The notes: generated by a model not told the origin, from the letters alone. A stretch of 64,000 nt of DNA from Halonotius sp046719765 (GCF_046719765.1 NZ_JABEBY010000016.1:1-64000), one strand, 5' to 3'; positions 8,643 through 18,160 are shown, counted from the stretch's first letter. Program-made: numbers and translations.

Positions 8643-11185
8643 ACAAAACAACGATGCACCCATTCGATACCGACTCTCAGATTAGCAATACAGTGCCCAT
8701 CACTGACGGTGGGACAACACGCCGTCAAATCCTGTCTGACGAGCAACTCCAAGAGTCGTTCCCTGACTGGCGAAGCCAGATCTGTCACAGCGAGCGACTC
8801 ACAGCACAAGCAGCCGATACCGTTGCTCCAGACACGGTGCTGGAGGAGCCACTTCCATCACGGCTTGAGTATGATCTCTACTCACATCAGGCTGAGGCAC
8901 TCGAATTGCTGGCAGACGATGAGAATGTCGTTATTACAACATCAACTTCCTCTGGAAAAACACTGGTTTACCAACTGCAAATTGCACGCAATCACCTCGA
9001 AGATCCTGATGCCACCGCACTGTGTCTGTTTCCGACGAAAGCACTCACCACCGATCAAGAAAAGGCCCTCAATGACGGACTTCGTGGGACACTGGATCTT
9101 GAAACAACAGTTGGCGTGTATGATGGTGACACCAAAGATGAGCGCAAACGAACCGTTCGTGAAAGTGCGAACGTCATTCTCACCAATCCAGCTGGATTGA
9201 ACGTCTATCTACCACGGCACAACAAAGATCGTGGCTGGCACCGCTTCTATAGTAATCTCGAACTCGTCGTCATCGATGAAGGCCACGAGTACAGCGGCGT
9301 CATGGGCACGCATGTCGCGTGGATCCTCCGGCGTTTGCGACGTGTGCTGGCTCATTACGACGCTGATCCGCAGTTCGTGATGACAACAGCGACGATTGGC
9401 AATCCGGCCGCCCATGCCGGGACATTGACTGGTGCCGATTTCGAGGTTATCGATGAGGATGGCTCTCCACGCGGAAATCGGGATATCGTGTTGTGGGAGC
9501 CACCGCTCGATGAGGAAACCCTTGAGGAGTATGATGATGGGAGCGGCGACCTCATGGAAGGCTTCGAACAGGCTCGTCGGTCGAGTGCCCGCGAGGCTGC
9601 CTCAGTGACCGCCCACCTCGCAATCAACGACATGCAGACTCTCCAGTTTACAACAGCCCGACAGGGTACAGAGATCGGCGCAAAACAGGCGGTGGGGGCG
9701 GCCCGCGATCATCCACGCGAACGCTACATAGACGTTGAGCCCTATCACGCCGGGCTCGGAAAACGAAAGCGACGGGCAGTCGAAAATCAACTGAAAAGCA
9801 CCGATCTCGATGCCGTTATCTCGACAAACGCGCTGGAGTTGGGGATCGATATCGGCTCGGTTGATGCAACAGTGACCGATTCCTATCCTGGGACAAAACA
9901 ATCGTTCTGGCAGCAAATCGGGCGCGCTGGTCGTGGAACAAGTGACGCACTGTCAGTACTGGTTGGTGGGAAAGACGCTATGGACGCATACATTCTCGAT
10001 AATCCCGGGTATCTCTTCGATGATGATACCATCGAGAATGCAGTTGTTTCGATCGACAACGACCGAGTGTTCGCGGATCATCTGTTGGCCGCGGCCACCG
10101 AACGACCGCTTACAGCTGCGGATGCTCCATATCTCGGCGGCGAAGAGCGCTTTCGAGAAATGACGGCGATGTGGCAAGACGCTGGCCTCCTTGAACAAGT
10201 GGGAGATCTCGATGCAGGCGGCGTCACATACAGTGGCGACCGTCGGCCGCAGAGTCGAATTTCTCTGTATGGAACCACAGGAACCGACTATGAGGTCATT
10301 TGCACCAATGGTGAGATCGATCACGATCCAGTCGCCAAAGAGCGCGCCTACCGCGATTACCACCCAGGCGCACTGTTCCTCCATGCGGGCCAACAATACG
10401 AAGTCACCGAGGTTGATCACGGCCAGCCACATCCACGCATCACTGTTGAAGAAGTGTCGACGACGCGCTACACGCAAACGTTGTCCGAAAAGCACATTCA
10501 CGACCTCGAAGTCAACGATCATACCGCCTTGACCGACGGGTATGATGTCTACTTCGGGACTGGAACCGTTCGGATTACATACGGGAGCTACATGGTTCGG
10601 GACTTTCAGACCGGGGAACTCGTCGAGGGGCCGCTTCCGACCGAGACACCACCACTTGATTTGCGAACTGAGCTCCTGTGGGTTGCGTTGCCCGAAGACC
10701 ACCTCCAGACAACAATCGATGCACTCGATCAGCCACTGTTAGAGCCGACCAATCGAGCTGGGAATGACCGGAATGTTCCGAGCGAGCAGGCACGATACAC
10801 GTACGCCGGGGGAATCCATGCCGCTGAACATGGAATTATTCAGTTGGCTCCGTTAGAGCTGATGGTAGATAACAACGATATCGGTGGCCTGTCGATGCTG
10901 TCACATCCACACGAAACCATTGCGGGGCCGACGTGGTTCGTCCATGATGGAATCGATGGAGGGATTGGCTTCTCGAAGGCGATTTACGAGCACATTGAGA
11001 CGCTCACCGAACGGACTGCTGCACATATCTCAGAGTGTGACTGTGGCCGTCGGCGTGGGTGTCCGCTATGCGTAATGAGTGAAGACTGTGGCAATAATAA
11101 CGATCCGCTGGATACAACCACCGGCGCGATGATCCTTGAGGATTTGCTGACAGCACTTCAATCCGAAGACACAGCCGATATGTAA
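8639..11185 (+). CDS. DEAD/DEAH-box helicase with DUF1998 zinc domain, MrfA/YprA type
   Basis: An 848-aa superfamily 2 helicase. Motif I is STSSGKTLVYQL (about 102-114), motif II is VIDEGHEYSG (Asp213), motif III is TTATIGNP, and the second RecA lobe has STNALELGIDIG and QQIGRAGRG. The C-terminal DUF1998 region ends in a four-cysteine cluster (CDCGRRRGCPLC...CGNNNDP, about 800-825) typical of the MrfA metal site. It would translocate on DNA and feed the exonuclease encoded by the overlapping upstream gene. Start: TTG at 8639 overlaps the upstream stop; ATG at 8654 in the same frame is an equally good choice. DUF1998 helicases also occur in defence systems, but the YprB-type partner argues for repair. 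Confidence 0.88.
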   Translation: MNKTTMHPFDTDSQISNTVPITDGGTTRRQILSDEQLQESFPDWRSQICHSERLTAQAADTVAPDTVLEEPLPSRLEYDLYSHQAEALELLADDENVVITTSTSSGKTLVYQLQIARNHLEDPDATALCLFPTKALTTDQEKALNDGLRGTLDLETTVGVYDGDTKDERKRTVRESANVILTNPAGLNVYLPRHNKDRGWHRFYSNLELVVIDEGHEYSGVMGTHVAWILRRLRRVLAHYDADPQFVMTTATIGNPAAHAGTLTGADFEVIDEDGSPRGNRDIVLWEPPLDEETLEEYDDGSGDLMEGFEQARRSSAREAASVTAHLAINDMQTLQFTTARQGTEIGAKQAVGAARDHPRERYIDVEPYHAGLGKRKRRAVENQLKSTDLDAVISTNALELGIDIGSVDATVTDSYPGTKQSFWQQIGRAGRGTSDALSVLVGGKDAMDAYILDNPGYLFDDDTIENAVVSIDNDRVFADHLLAAATERPLTAADAPYLGGEERFREMTAMWQDAGLLEQVGDLDAGGVTYSGDRRPQSRISLYGTTGTDYEVICTNGEIDHDPVAKERAYRDYHPGALFLHAGQQYEVTEVDHGQPHPRITVEEVSTTRYTQTLSEKHIHDLEVNDHTALTDGYDVYFGTGTVRITYGSYMVRDFQTGELVEGPLPTETPPLDLRTELLWVALPEDHLQTTIDALDQPLLEPTNRAGNDRNVPSEQARYTYAGGIHAAEHGIIQLAPLELMVDNNDIGGLSMLSHPHETIAGPTWFVHDGIDGGIGFSKAIYEHIETLTERTAAHISECDCGRRRGCPLCVMSEDCGNNNDPLDTTTGAMILEDLLTALQSEDTADM

Positions 11186-11229
11186 TTGTGAATCAGCCGA
11201 GAATGTGTCAGTTGAAGTCGCGGCGGTTG

Positions 11230-11583
11230 TCAAAGATCGTCAGCGATTGACCGGAGTTCGCTCTTCGTCGGTCTGCTTCCGATCTCAACTCCACGATCGC
11301 CGACCCAAAACCGAAACTGCTGATGATCGACATCGAAGTGAAGTCCACACGAGACATCGGCATCTGCCTGATTGTACCTTGATTCGCTCACGTTCGAACC
11401 GTCTTGGAGTGTCTCAAGGAGATACTCGGCAACTTGCGGGCGTTGTTTCATTGCCAGGATGTGGTCGGTGGCTACGTGTTTTAGCACCGCTCCGCCTGTG
11501 CCGTATCCCTCTCCTACAAAGTAGAACTCTCCGTCGAAATCGTGCGATTGGACAGTGATGCTGAGGGCATATGTATCAGCCAT
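11230..11583 (-). CDS. Conserved hypothetical haloarchaeal protein (117 aa)
   Basis: A convergent small gene after the helicase. The product begins MADTYALSITVQSHDFDGEF, is acidic, and has no transmembrane segment or metal motif. It contains a polar alpha/beta-looking segment ending KSELRSIADDL. The minus frame is preferred over the overlapping plus frame because its product is acidic and hydrophobically patterned, whereas the plus frame is Arg/Ser-rich shadow. Function unknown. It is transcribed away from the gene at 11645, leaving a 61-bp divergent promoter region. Confidence 0.6.
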   Translation of the reverse strand: MADTYALSITVQSHDFDGEFYFVGEGYGTGGAVLKHVATDHILAMKQRPQVAEYLLETLQDGSNVSESRYNQADADVSCGLHFDVDHQQFRFWVGDRGVEIGSRPTKSELRSIADDL

Positions 11584-11644
11584 ACGCTATCGATGTCGCT
11601 CTATGGGACAAAGATTACGCCAGCGGTCGCTGTAGAAGTATCCA

Positions 11645-12505
11645 ATGACAACAGACCGTCGACCCGACACGGTCGAATTGGAGGAGGTTGACCGGCAGTT
11701 AGCAGCTGCTGATAACAACAATACGGACGCAATAGTACAAGCGGTAGCAACGTACGAAGCACGGTTAGCAGCAGCAGATGAGGCTGGAGACTCTGACCGG
11801 TACCGAGGGATCTCCCAAGCGTATCGAGAACAGCTCATCACCGCATTGGATGCAGCTACACAGTCCAATGGGTGGGCGTTTCTCAACGACATTCTCAATG
11901 CATACCATCCAGAGACGGGAGATGAACTCCCACACATTACGACAATTTTACAGAATGTCACCAGCCGGTACATTATGCGTACTCGTCTTGCAGACAGCGT
12001 TGAGGCAATTCCAGTCGACGCGTTAGAATTCTTCAGTTCGATTCTTCATAGCCTCGATGGAGAGGGGTATGAGTTCATCGTCGAAGGAATGCACCCATAC
12101 GGGTGGGGAATTGGACACCCCGACCACCCGGTTGCCGAAGATATCCACGACCACGCCTCAACAGATATCTTCGTTGTGAACCCGATGCTCGAACACGCCT
12201 TCTATGCCGACCAGCATTTGGCAATGGATTTGCTCGAAGAAATTGTGCGTGATGACTCGATTCAGGTGACCCTTTCGCACCCTACGGGACAGATCTCGGA
12301 GGCACGGTCTCTGCTGGATGCACCTGCGGGAGCAGTCAGCGATTTCGATCCAACCATACCACGCTACTGGGAGTGGCAGAAGGAACTTGACTACGAGTTT
12401 GAGTTGGAGGACGATGTAGAGCAACGGATCCGTCAAATTGTAACGGAGAACGGACTTGACAGTGATTTGCCCGACGACTGGGAAGTTTGCGACTTGACTC
12501 TCTGA
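11645..12505 (+). CDS. Hypothetical acidic protein (286 aa)
   Basis: A soluble, strongly acidic protein, mainly helical in its first 130 residues (VDRQLAAADNNNTDAIVQAV...). A central segment around 150-185 is rich in His, Gly and Pro (GMHPYGWGIGHPDHPVAEDI), and a following stretch (STDIFVVNPMLEHAFYADQH...) resembles an alpha/beta segment. No catalytic motif is recognisable. It stands alone between a minus-strand gene and the HNH gene 107 bp downstream. Function unknown. Confidence 0.65.
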   Translation: MTTDRRPDTVELEEVDRQLAAADNNNTDAIVQAVATYEARLAAADEAGDSDRYRGISQAYREQLITALDAATQSNGWAFLNDILNAYHPETGDELPHITTILQNVTSRYIMRTRLADSVEAIPVDALEFFSSILHSLDGEGYEFIVEGMHPYGWGIGHPDHPVAEDIHDHASTDIFVVNPMLEHAFYADQHLAMDLLEEIVRDDSIQVTLSHPTGQISEARSLLDAPAGAVSDFDPTIPRYWEWQKELDYEFELEDDVEQRIRQIVTENGLDSDLPDDWEVCDLTL

Positions 12506-12612
12506 GAAGCGAAGCAAGAATTGATCAAGTCGGAGGTCACTCACAGGTAAGTCAAAATCAAAGTCTGCCTGAATTTTAGAAGTGACTGTTCAGAGAAAGA
12601 ATCATCACCACA

Positions 12613-13611
12613 GTGACTCATTGCGAGAGCATGCCTCCAGATCGCCTGCGTAGCATCGTGCCAATGTTTGGTGGCGGTTCCCAGTACGTCGAAACCCTAG
12701 ACGCCATCTTAGCCGTCGTCGATAACTATCAGCCAACCACCGACGAACTCGTGGGCTGGCACCGTGGCACATTCCAGAACGTCTCCAGCCAGGAGTCGAT
12801 TATGCGGCGTGTAAGATACCTCGAAAACGTTGGCTTTCTTCACAAACCCGACGACAACTGGCAGCTTGATGCTCTCGGTCGAGAGTACGTCGATAACCAA
12901 GACACCGCAACTCTCCTCCGAATCATGTGTGACCGAAATGTCGGCCTTCGAAGCTTACTGTATGCTCTCTCTGCAGCCCCGATGACACTCGCCGAGATCA
13001 GTACCCAACAACTCAATACCCACCCCGAGTTGGGCTGGAACCCAGAGCAGACCGATATGGCAAAACAGCGAGTGAATTGGCTCCGAAGCATGGGCCTCAT
13101 CGAACAATCCGGCGACCAATATGCTCTCACCGGTGAGGGACGACAATTCGTCGTCGACGCCGTCGAACAGTGGGCAGGAACGTACGATCCTGACCCAGAA
13201 GCTGACTATCAGGTTGGCACCTATGAGACAACGACTCAGGCCCGGGTTGTTGATCCGGAGTTTCGTGCTACTGTTCTCACACGGCACGATCACGAGTGCC
13301 CGATCTCGGGAGTTGATCATCCCGAACTATTGGATGTCGCCCATGTCTTGTCGTGGAGCGAGTACCCTGAACACCGAGCGGACATGGCGAACGTGTTGCC
13401 ACTGAGCAAAACCCACCACGCTGCCTTCGACCGCAACCTCTTCACACTCGACGAGGAGTATCATCTCCGTGTCAGCCCGGAATTTGAGACTGACAGCCAG
13501 CTGCTCCAGCAAACGATCATTGAGCAGGCTGGTGAACAAATTCAATTAGGCGAGGAGCGTATCGATCCGGAATATCTCACCCAACACAACTCGACTCTCG
13601 CCTGGGTATGA
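12613..13611 (+). CDS. HNH endonuclease with N-terminal winged-helix domains
   Basis: A 332-aa protein. Residues about 1-175 look like two winged-helix units (TTDELVGWHRGTFQNVSSQES..., MTLAEISTQQLNTHPELGW...). The C-terminal 120 residues carry an HNH nuclease fold: RHDHECPISG (first Cys strand), LLDVAHVLSWSEYPEHRADMANVLPLSKTHHAAFDRNLFTL. The central histidine pair, the Asn of ANVLPLS and the His-His of KTHHAAFD give the beta-beta-alpha metal site. Such proteins may act as stand-alone restriction-like or mobile nucleases; the role here is unknown. The start is GTG at 12613, or ATG at 12631 six codons later. A decayed paralogue lies 2.3 kb away (15867-17895). Confidence 0.85.
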   Translation: MTHCESMPPDRLRSIVPMFGGGSQYVETLDAILAVVDNYQPTTDELVGWHRGTFQNVSSQESIMRRVRYLENVGFLHKPDDNWQLDALGREYVDNQDTATLLRIMCDRNVGLRSLLYALSAAPMTLAEISTQQLNTHPELGWNPEQTDMAKQRVNWLRSMGLIEQSGDQYALTGEGRQFVVDAVEQWAGTYDPDPEADYQVGTYETTTQARVVDPEFRATVLTRHDHECPISGVDHPELLDVAHVLSWSEYPEHRADMANVLPLSKTHHAAFDRNLFTLDEEYHLRVSPEFETDSQLLQQTIIEQAGEQIQLGEERIDPEYLTQHNSTLAWV

Positions 13612-13746
13612 GTGTGACTCAAATACAGCCACCGTGAGAAATTGAGCCGGAAGAGATTCTACCCTCCCTTCCACGGTGACAGTTGAAATGAAATGCATGG
13701 CGGTGCCCACCAGTCATTTTTGTTTCTGTGAGCACTGATAGACAGC

Positions 13747-14157
13747 ATGGACAAGAAGTTCGTTCAGGAATTGCTCGGTGATCACTCCCGAAACCCACGG
13801 AATTATGGCGAGTTGCCGGAACCCGATATTGAGGCTGAGATGACGAACCCACAGTGTGTCGGCCCAACTCACCCTGAGGGAGACCGGGTCAGAATTCAGG
13901 CAACGCTTAGCGACGACGAATCCACCGTTGAGACCGTTCGTTTCACCGGTGACGGATGTACCCTCTCACAGGCTGCTGCTTCGTTAATATCTTCGGAGAT
14001 GATCGGTGCCTCCGTTGTGGAGACCACAGAGTGGGATGCGGAATACATTGAGGAGCGTGTTGGGATGGAGTTGACACCCTCCCGGCTGCAGTGTGCTGAG
14101 TTGATCCTCACAGCGTTTCGCCAAGCCCTCGACGAGCAACCCAACTCATCCAAGTGA
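13747..14157 (+). CDS. SufU/IscU/NifU-like Fe-S scaffold protein, variant site
   Basis: 136 aa, the usual length of SufU-like scaffolds. It starts with the family hallmark DHSRNPRNYGELPEPDIEAE. The three ligand cysteines are present: Cys37 (NPQC), Cys71 (GDGCTLSQAAASLI) and one near residue 121 (RLQCAELIL). After Cys37, where relatives have Gly-Asp immediately (CGD), this protein has an inserted VGPTHPEG before the Asp-Arg, so the metal-site aspartate is displaced. It may assemble or deliver Fe-S clusters or bind zinc as SufU does; the change could alter this. No suf neighbours are present. ATG start preceded by a short AT-poor leader. Confidence 0.8.
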   Translation: MDKKFVQELLGDHSRNPRNYGELPEPDIEAEMTNPQCVGPTHPEGDRVRIQATLSDDESTVETVRFTGDGCTLSQAAASLISSEMIGASVVETTEWDAEYIEERVGMELTPSRLQCAELILTAFRQALDEQPNSSK

Positions 14158-14271
14158 TCGATGGTGGTGTGGGAACACACATAGCCGATACGTACTGGAA
14201 TCTACTCGACTAGGACACGCTAGTACCCACCCATTCGAGGGACACTCGACGAACGACCCACAGAATGGAGC

Positions 14272-14880
14272 TCACGTTGACTCTGTTGATAGCAACTCTT
14301 CAGTAATATCACCGTCTCGGGATCGGAGTGGCGTACTATCAGCGAGGCTCTGCAACTGTCGGCGTGCTTCGGTGCGGTTCTCGACGTTGACAAGATATGC
14401 GTAGGCGTTGAGTTTGAGTTTCGGATGTGGGCGTGCTCGCGGGCGGGTTTCGTTGATCTCTTCGACGGCAGCCGCAAACGAGCAGTCCTCTTCGGCGGCC
14501 AGCGCAGTCGCTATCACGGTCGAACTCCGAGAGATGCCAGCCGCACAGTTCACGATGACTGTGCCGTCAGCTCGGATGTGTTCGCGTGTTGTCTCAACGG
14601 CAGCGGAAAACTTCTCTTGGCCGTTAACGTACCCATCTTTCAGCGGATAATGATCGGTCGTCGCCCACGTTTCGTTTTTGTTGACGCTCACGACGTACTC
14701 GGGATCGAGATCCATCGCTGAGAGGTGATTCGATTCAATAGCACCACCGTTGGCAATCCAGAGCTTACGGTCGCCAATCTTCGCCGCCAACGCCTGTGGG
14801 AACTTTTCGGGATCAACATCCCGGGGAACCGTCCGAACACGTTGCGTTGTGTCCCCCGTCGAATCGTCGTCGGTGGTCAT
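14272..14880 (-). CDS. Dual-specificity/tyrosine protein phosphatase
   Basis: A 202-aa cysteine-dependent phosphatase. The P-loop VNCAAGISRSSTVIA (about 110-124) has the CX5R nucleophile-arginine motif. The residue before the cysteine is Asn rather than the usual His of HCX5R. The general-acid aspartate is plausibly in HYPLKDG (about 80). The first 35 residues are low-complexity, Thr/Asp-rich. It would dephosphorylate Ser/Thr/Tyr phosphoproteins in the cytoplasm. Its start is 37 nt from the end of the UV endonuclease gene and in the same direction, so the two may be co-transcribed. Confidence 0.82.
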   Translation of the reverse strand: MTTDDDSTGDTTQRVRTVPRDVDPEKFPQALAAKIGDRKLWIANGGAIESNHLSAMDLDPEYVVSVNKNETWATTDHYPLKDGYVNGQEKFSAAVETTREHIRADGTVIVNCAAGISRSSTVIATALAAEEDCSFAAAVEEINETRPRARPHPKLKLNAYAYLVNVENRTEARRQLQSLADSTPLRSRDGDITEELLSTEST

Positions 14881-14916
14881 AGTTGTGTAACCGAGTGTCC
14901 CGCCATACTCGCTGCG

Positions 14917-15825
14917 CTAAGATGAGCGTTGTGAGTCCGATCTAAACTGGAGGAGTGCACGCTCTTTGCCGTCGGCTTCAATCATAACGTCAGCCTGTTG
15001 ATGCAGCCACTGAGGAAGATCAGCAACGTATTCAGCATGCTCTTGAGGGCGTGCGGTGCTATCACGAAGTGATTGTGGTTCTGAGTAGTGAACCGCAGGG
15101 CGCACACCGTCCCAAGTATCTGCGGCAGCATCGAAGCCCTCGCTGTAACTCAACCCGCGATCAGTGAAGCTGTGGTGGTGGTAATCGAAGACAACAGGGA
15201 CATCAACACGTTCGCTCACCATGTCTGCAAGTTCACTAACACTCCACAGCCCGGTTTTGTCATCGTTTTCGACGGTGAGCCGCGCCCGTGCACCCTCTGA
15301 GAGTGACTCCACAGCCTCGCAAAATCGATCAGCCGTCGCCGCTTTATCACCGTACGTCGCACCAATATGGACATTAATCCCGTAGTACGGTGAGCGAGCA
15401 ACGCCGAGTAGGTCAAGCCAGTCTGCGTGGTACTCAATCGCTGTGAGCGACCGCTCGACGGTTTCCTCAGACTCGCTTGCAAGTTTACACCAATAGTCCG
15501 GATGGAAGGTCAGTCGCATTTCAGCGTCCGCAATGAGATCCCCACATTGCTCAGCAACCGCTTTGATCGCATCATAGTCTGGGAGTTCCTCCAATTCAAA
15601 CTGGGAGTTCCACGGGACGAGTGTTGAAGTGCATCGATAAAACTGGATGTCGTGGTCTCGATTCCACTGAAGAATCGTCAGGAGATCGCTGAAATTCTGG
15701 AGGGTGAGCTCTGACGCATAGGCGAGACCCTTCGATTCCCAGGTCGCCTTTCGCATATCGCGGTTACACCGGACTGGATCATCTCGCTGCCGCAACGTCC
15801 GGTTCATACACGGATAGCCAAGCAC
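14917..15825 (-). CDS. uvsE: UV damage endonuclease UvsE/UvdE
   Basis: A TIM-barrel metal-dependent endonuclease that nicks DNA 5' of UV photoproducts, independent of Uvr excision repair. Family markers are the start LGYPCMNRTL, the N-rich SDLLTILQWNRDHDIQFYRCTST, the metal-site RLTFHPDYW, the VHIGATYGDK strand, LTVENDD (metal-binding Glu), PVVFDYHHH and the AVHYSEPQ segment with its His. Length (302 aa) fits the family. The first codon is a GTG directly before CTTGGCTAT. It lies immediately upstream of the phosphatase gene on the same strand. Confidence 0.9.
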   Translation of the reverse strand: MLGYPCMNRTLRQRDDPVRCNRDMRKATWESKGLAYASELTLQNFSDLLTILQWNRDHDIQFYRCTSTLVPWNSQFELEELPDYDAIKAVAEQCGDLIADAEMRLTFHPDYWCKLASESEETVERSLTAIEYHADWLDLLGVARSPYYGINVHIGATYGDKAATADRFCEAVESLSEGARARLTVENDDKTGLWSVSELADMVSERVDVPVVFDYHHHSFTDRGLSYSEGFDAAADTWDGVRPAVHYSEPQSLRDSTARPQEHAEYVADLPQWLHQQADVMIEADGKERALLQFRSDSQRSS

Positions 15826-15866
15826 AAGATATCCAAGTCACGGGAAGGGATAGCGGTTTTGACCGT

Positions 15867-16044
15867 GTGCGTATCCTATCGTCAGTTCGTCAACGGCGGG
15901 GTGGAAGACCAACGGAAACACGGACAGCACTGAAAGATTGGGCTGACTATCTCACTCGTAGCCAGCGCGCTTGCAACGCAGGCTTCGACCCTACCCTCTT
16001 CACACTCGAAGAAAAGTATCATCTCCGAGTTAACCCAGGATGTG
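15867..16044 (+). pseudogene. HNH endonuclease pseudogene, part upstream of an IS insertion
   Basis: The plus frame around 15960-16040 reads AGFDPTLFTLEEKYHLRVNP, matching AAFDRNLFTLDEEYHLRVSP in the intact HNH gene at 12613. Upstream similarity is weak (DYLTRSQRACN against NVLPLSKTHHA). The nuclease core before it is missing. The frame is broken at about 16044 by an IS200/IS605 element, and homology resumes on the far side at 17806. Confidence 0.7.
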
Positions 16045-16200
16045 AACTACCCCTGCCTACTTCGCTCGCCTGACGGCTCGCTTCGTTGAGGCAGGGGCTT
16101 CCAAGTCGGCTCGCAAGCGTACCGTTGCAGAGGCTTGGTCAGCACCGCCCGGTTCGAGCGCAGGTTCACAGACTGCGCCGAGACTGGATAGTGGGCACGC
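16045..16200 (-). ncRNA. Candidate omega (reRNA) guide scaffold at the 3' end of tnpB
   Basis: In characterised IS200/IS605 elements the TnpB guide RNA derives from the 3' end of tnpB plus the right end, with the guide in the flanking DNA. Here the tnpB tail and the 9-bp right-end hairpin occupy that position, and the guide would be the HNH pseudogene sequence just left of 16045. Placement is by analogy only. Confidence 0.3.
16050..16097 (-). repeat. Right-end hairpin of the IS200/IS605 element
   Basis: CCCCTGCCT pairs with AGGCAGGGG over a 30-nt loop that is itself Cys/Gly-codon-like and partly repeated (cttcgctcg / ctcgcttcg). The tnpB stop at 16057 lies inside the stem, so the transposase-nuclease gene runs into the structural end of the element. 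Confidence 0.7.
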
Positions 16201-17210
16201 GATGTCCTTACCCAGTCCTTTCTTTGCGATGTTCGTCGCACCGTTCTTATCCGCATTGTCGTCCAACCCGCACTCATGGCACAGGTGTTGGCCCTGTCCC
16301 TTGCGGGTCGTCGCTTCCTGTTCGCCACACCGCCAGCACGTCTGACTCGTCATATACTCGTTCACGGATCTCACCACAATCCCCGCGAACGTCGCCTTAT
16401 ACTCGATGTAGTTCTTCAGCGTATGGTGTGGCATCGAGTGGAGCCGACGATTCATCTCCGCACCGAGATCTTGGTTCTGGATACCTTCGAGATTCCCGAC
16501 CACAATGAGCGCGTTGCGCTCTTTGGCTTCCTCCACGATAGCGCGAGAAATCTTGTGGAGACGGTCGTTCACTCGACGGTACTCCTTCGCCTTGACCGAC
16601 TGGAGCGTGTCGTAGGCTCCCTTCTCTTGCAGACGAGTGCGAAGGTCGTGATGGTGACGGCGGATACGGCGAATCTCTCGACCGTAGAACTCGGTGTTAC
16701 GAGAGGGCAACGCCACCGACGTTGCCACCCATCGAACACCGAAGTCCACGCCAATAACGCCGTCGTACTCCTCGCCGACTTCCACCTCTTGCCGAACCGT
16801 CAGGTGCGCGTAGTAGTCGCCGTCCTCTCGAACGATTTTCGAGTCCTTCACGTCGGCCTCGTCAGGAATCTCGTCGTGCGGTTGAATCGGGACGTTCACG
16901 CCACCCCAAACCTGTGAGACGGGGAGTTTCAGCCACCAGTCCGTCAGGTTGGTGTCGTGCTGTTCCACGTCAACGCCTACGTCGAACACGTCGTTGCGGA
17001 TGAACCACGGATAGTCGTGGTCGTCGCGCAGGTTGTCGGTGTCCACGTAAGCGTCGGCACATTGTTTCGTGGCCGAGTAGAGGTCGGCGTTTTCGTCACC
17101 ACGAATGTATTGCTGGAACGCTTCGTACTCGTGGTTGATGGCGTCGAGTTTCGACTGCGTAAGATCGTCGGTGAGGATTTTCGCCACGACCGTCTTCTCG
17201 GCAGTCTGTT

Positions 17211-17214
<4 letters not shown>
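16057..17214 (-). CDS. tnpB: TnpB, RNA-guided endonuclease of the IS200/IS605 element
   Basis: 385 aa. RuvC motifs are complete: GVIGVDFGVRW (first Asp), IVVGNLEGIQ (Glu) and DDNADKNGATNIA (last Asp). The zinc ribbon CWRCGEQ...HLCHECG lies between motifs II and III. TnpB proteins cut DNA guided by an element-encoded RNA and help retain the element at its donor site. The C-terminal 50 residues after the last motif (CPLSSLGAVCEPALEPGG...) are the tail commonly seen in haloarchaeal copies. The ATG overlaps the tnpA stop (ATGA), so translation is coupled. Confidence 0.92.
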
Positions 17215-17642
<428 letters not shown>

Positions 17643-17718
17643 TATCGGGCCACCGTAACATAATTCTTATGTTAGGGTGTGCGATTTAGTGGATAGCCTA
17701 ATCTCGCGTCGGCTGTAT

Positions 17719-17777
17719 CCCCGCCCTACTGCGCTACTCGGTCGCTTCGCTCCCTGCGTTGCTCCTTGAGGACGGGG
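17719..17777 (-). repeat. Left-end subterminal hairpin of the IS200/IS605 element
   Basis: CCCCG at 17719-17723 pairs with CGGGG at 17773-17777, with inner imperfect repeats of cgct/gcgtt type. It lies about 80-140 bp upstream of tnpA, the position of the left-end recognition hairpin. Confidence 0.5.
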
Positions 17778-17805
17778 ACTTAGCCTCGCAAAAGTTAAAA
17801 TCGAC

Positions 17806-17895
17806 AGCCCGTTGCTCCAGCGTGCCATTATATACAGTTATAACTTAGAAAACGATTCATGCAACCAATGTTGAACAATAATGAAAAATAAATGT
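17806..17895 (+). pseudogene. HNH endonuclease pseudogene, part downstream of the IS insertion
   Basis: After the IS left end the plus frame reads KIDSPLLQRAII, matching ETDSQLLQQTII of the intact HNH gene at 12613 at the position where the upstream fragment stopped. The frame then diverges and stops at about 17875. Together the two fragments show one HNH gene split by the IS. Confidence 0.6.
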
Positions 17896-17929
17896 TAAGA
17901 GCATCGAGATCAAATTGGAAAGTAGGCCA

Positions 17930-18160
17930 ATGGCAAAACACGATTACGATTTCCCTTCAGATTGGGACAAAATGACCGACGAGGAGAAATCCCGCTGGTA
18001 CACACAAGAACGCTGTCGGCGACAGGCGATGCGACAAGATACTCCTGCAGGACGTGCGCTCAGGAGACAGGCTGAACGGGCCGAACAGTACAAAGAGTCC
18101 GAAGAGACCCAATCACCACAGGACACAGAGAGTCAGACAGCTGAAGGCTACGCCGCTTAG
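17930..18160 (+). CDS. Small highly charged hypothetical protein (76 aa)
   Basis: Starts MAKHDYDFPSDWDKMTDEEK. It is rich in Arg, Gln and Glu and probably helical throughout, with no cysteine or membrane segment. An in-frame TTG at 17915 would add five residues, but the ATG at 17930 follows an AT-rich promoter-like stretch (tatatacagttataac at 17830-17850, and tgaaaaataaatgttaag at 17881-17899). Function unknown. It is isolated between an IS element and a convergent flippase gene. Confidence 0.6.
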   Translation: MAKHDYDFPSDWDKMTDEEKSRWYTQERCRRQAMRQDTPAGRALRRQAERAEQYKESEETQSPQDTESQTAEGYAA

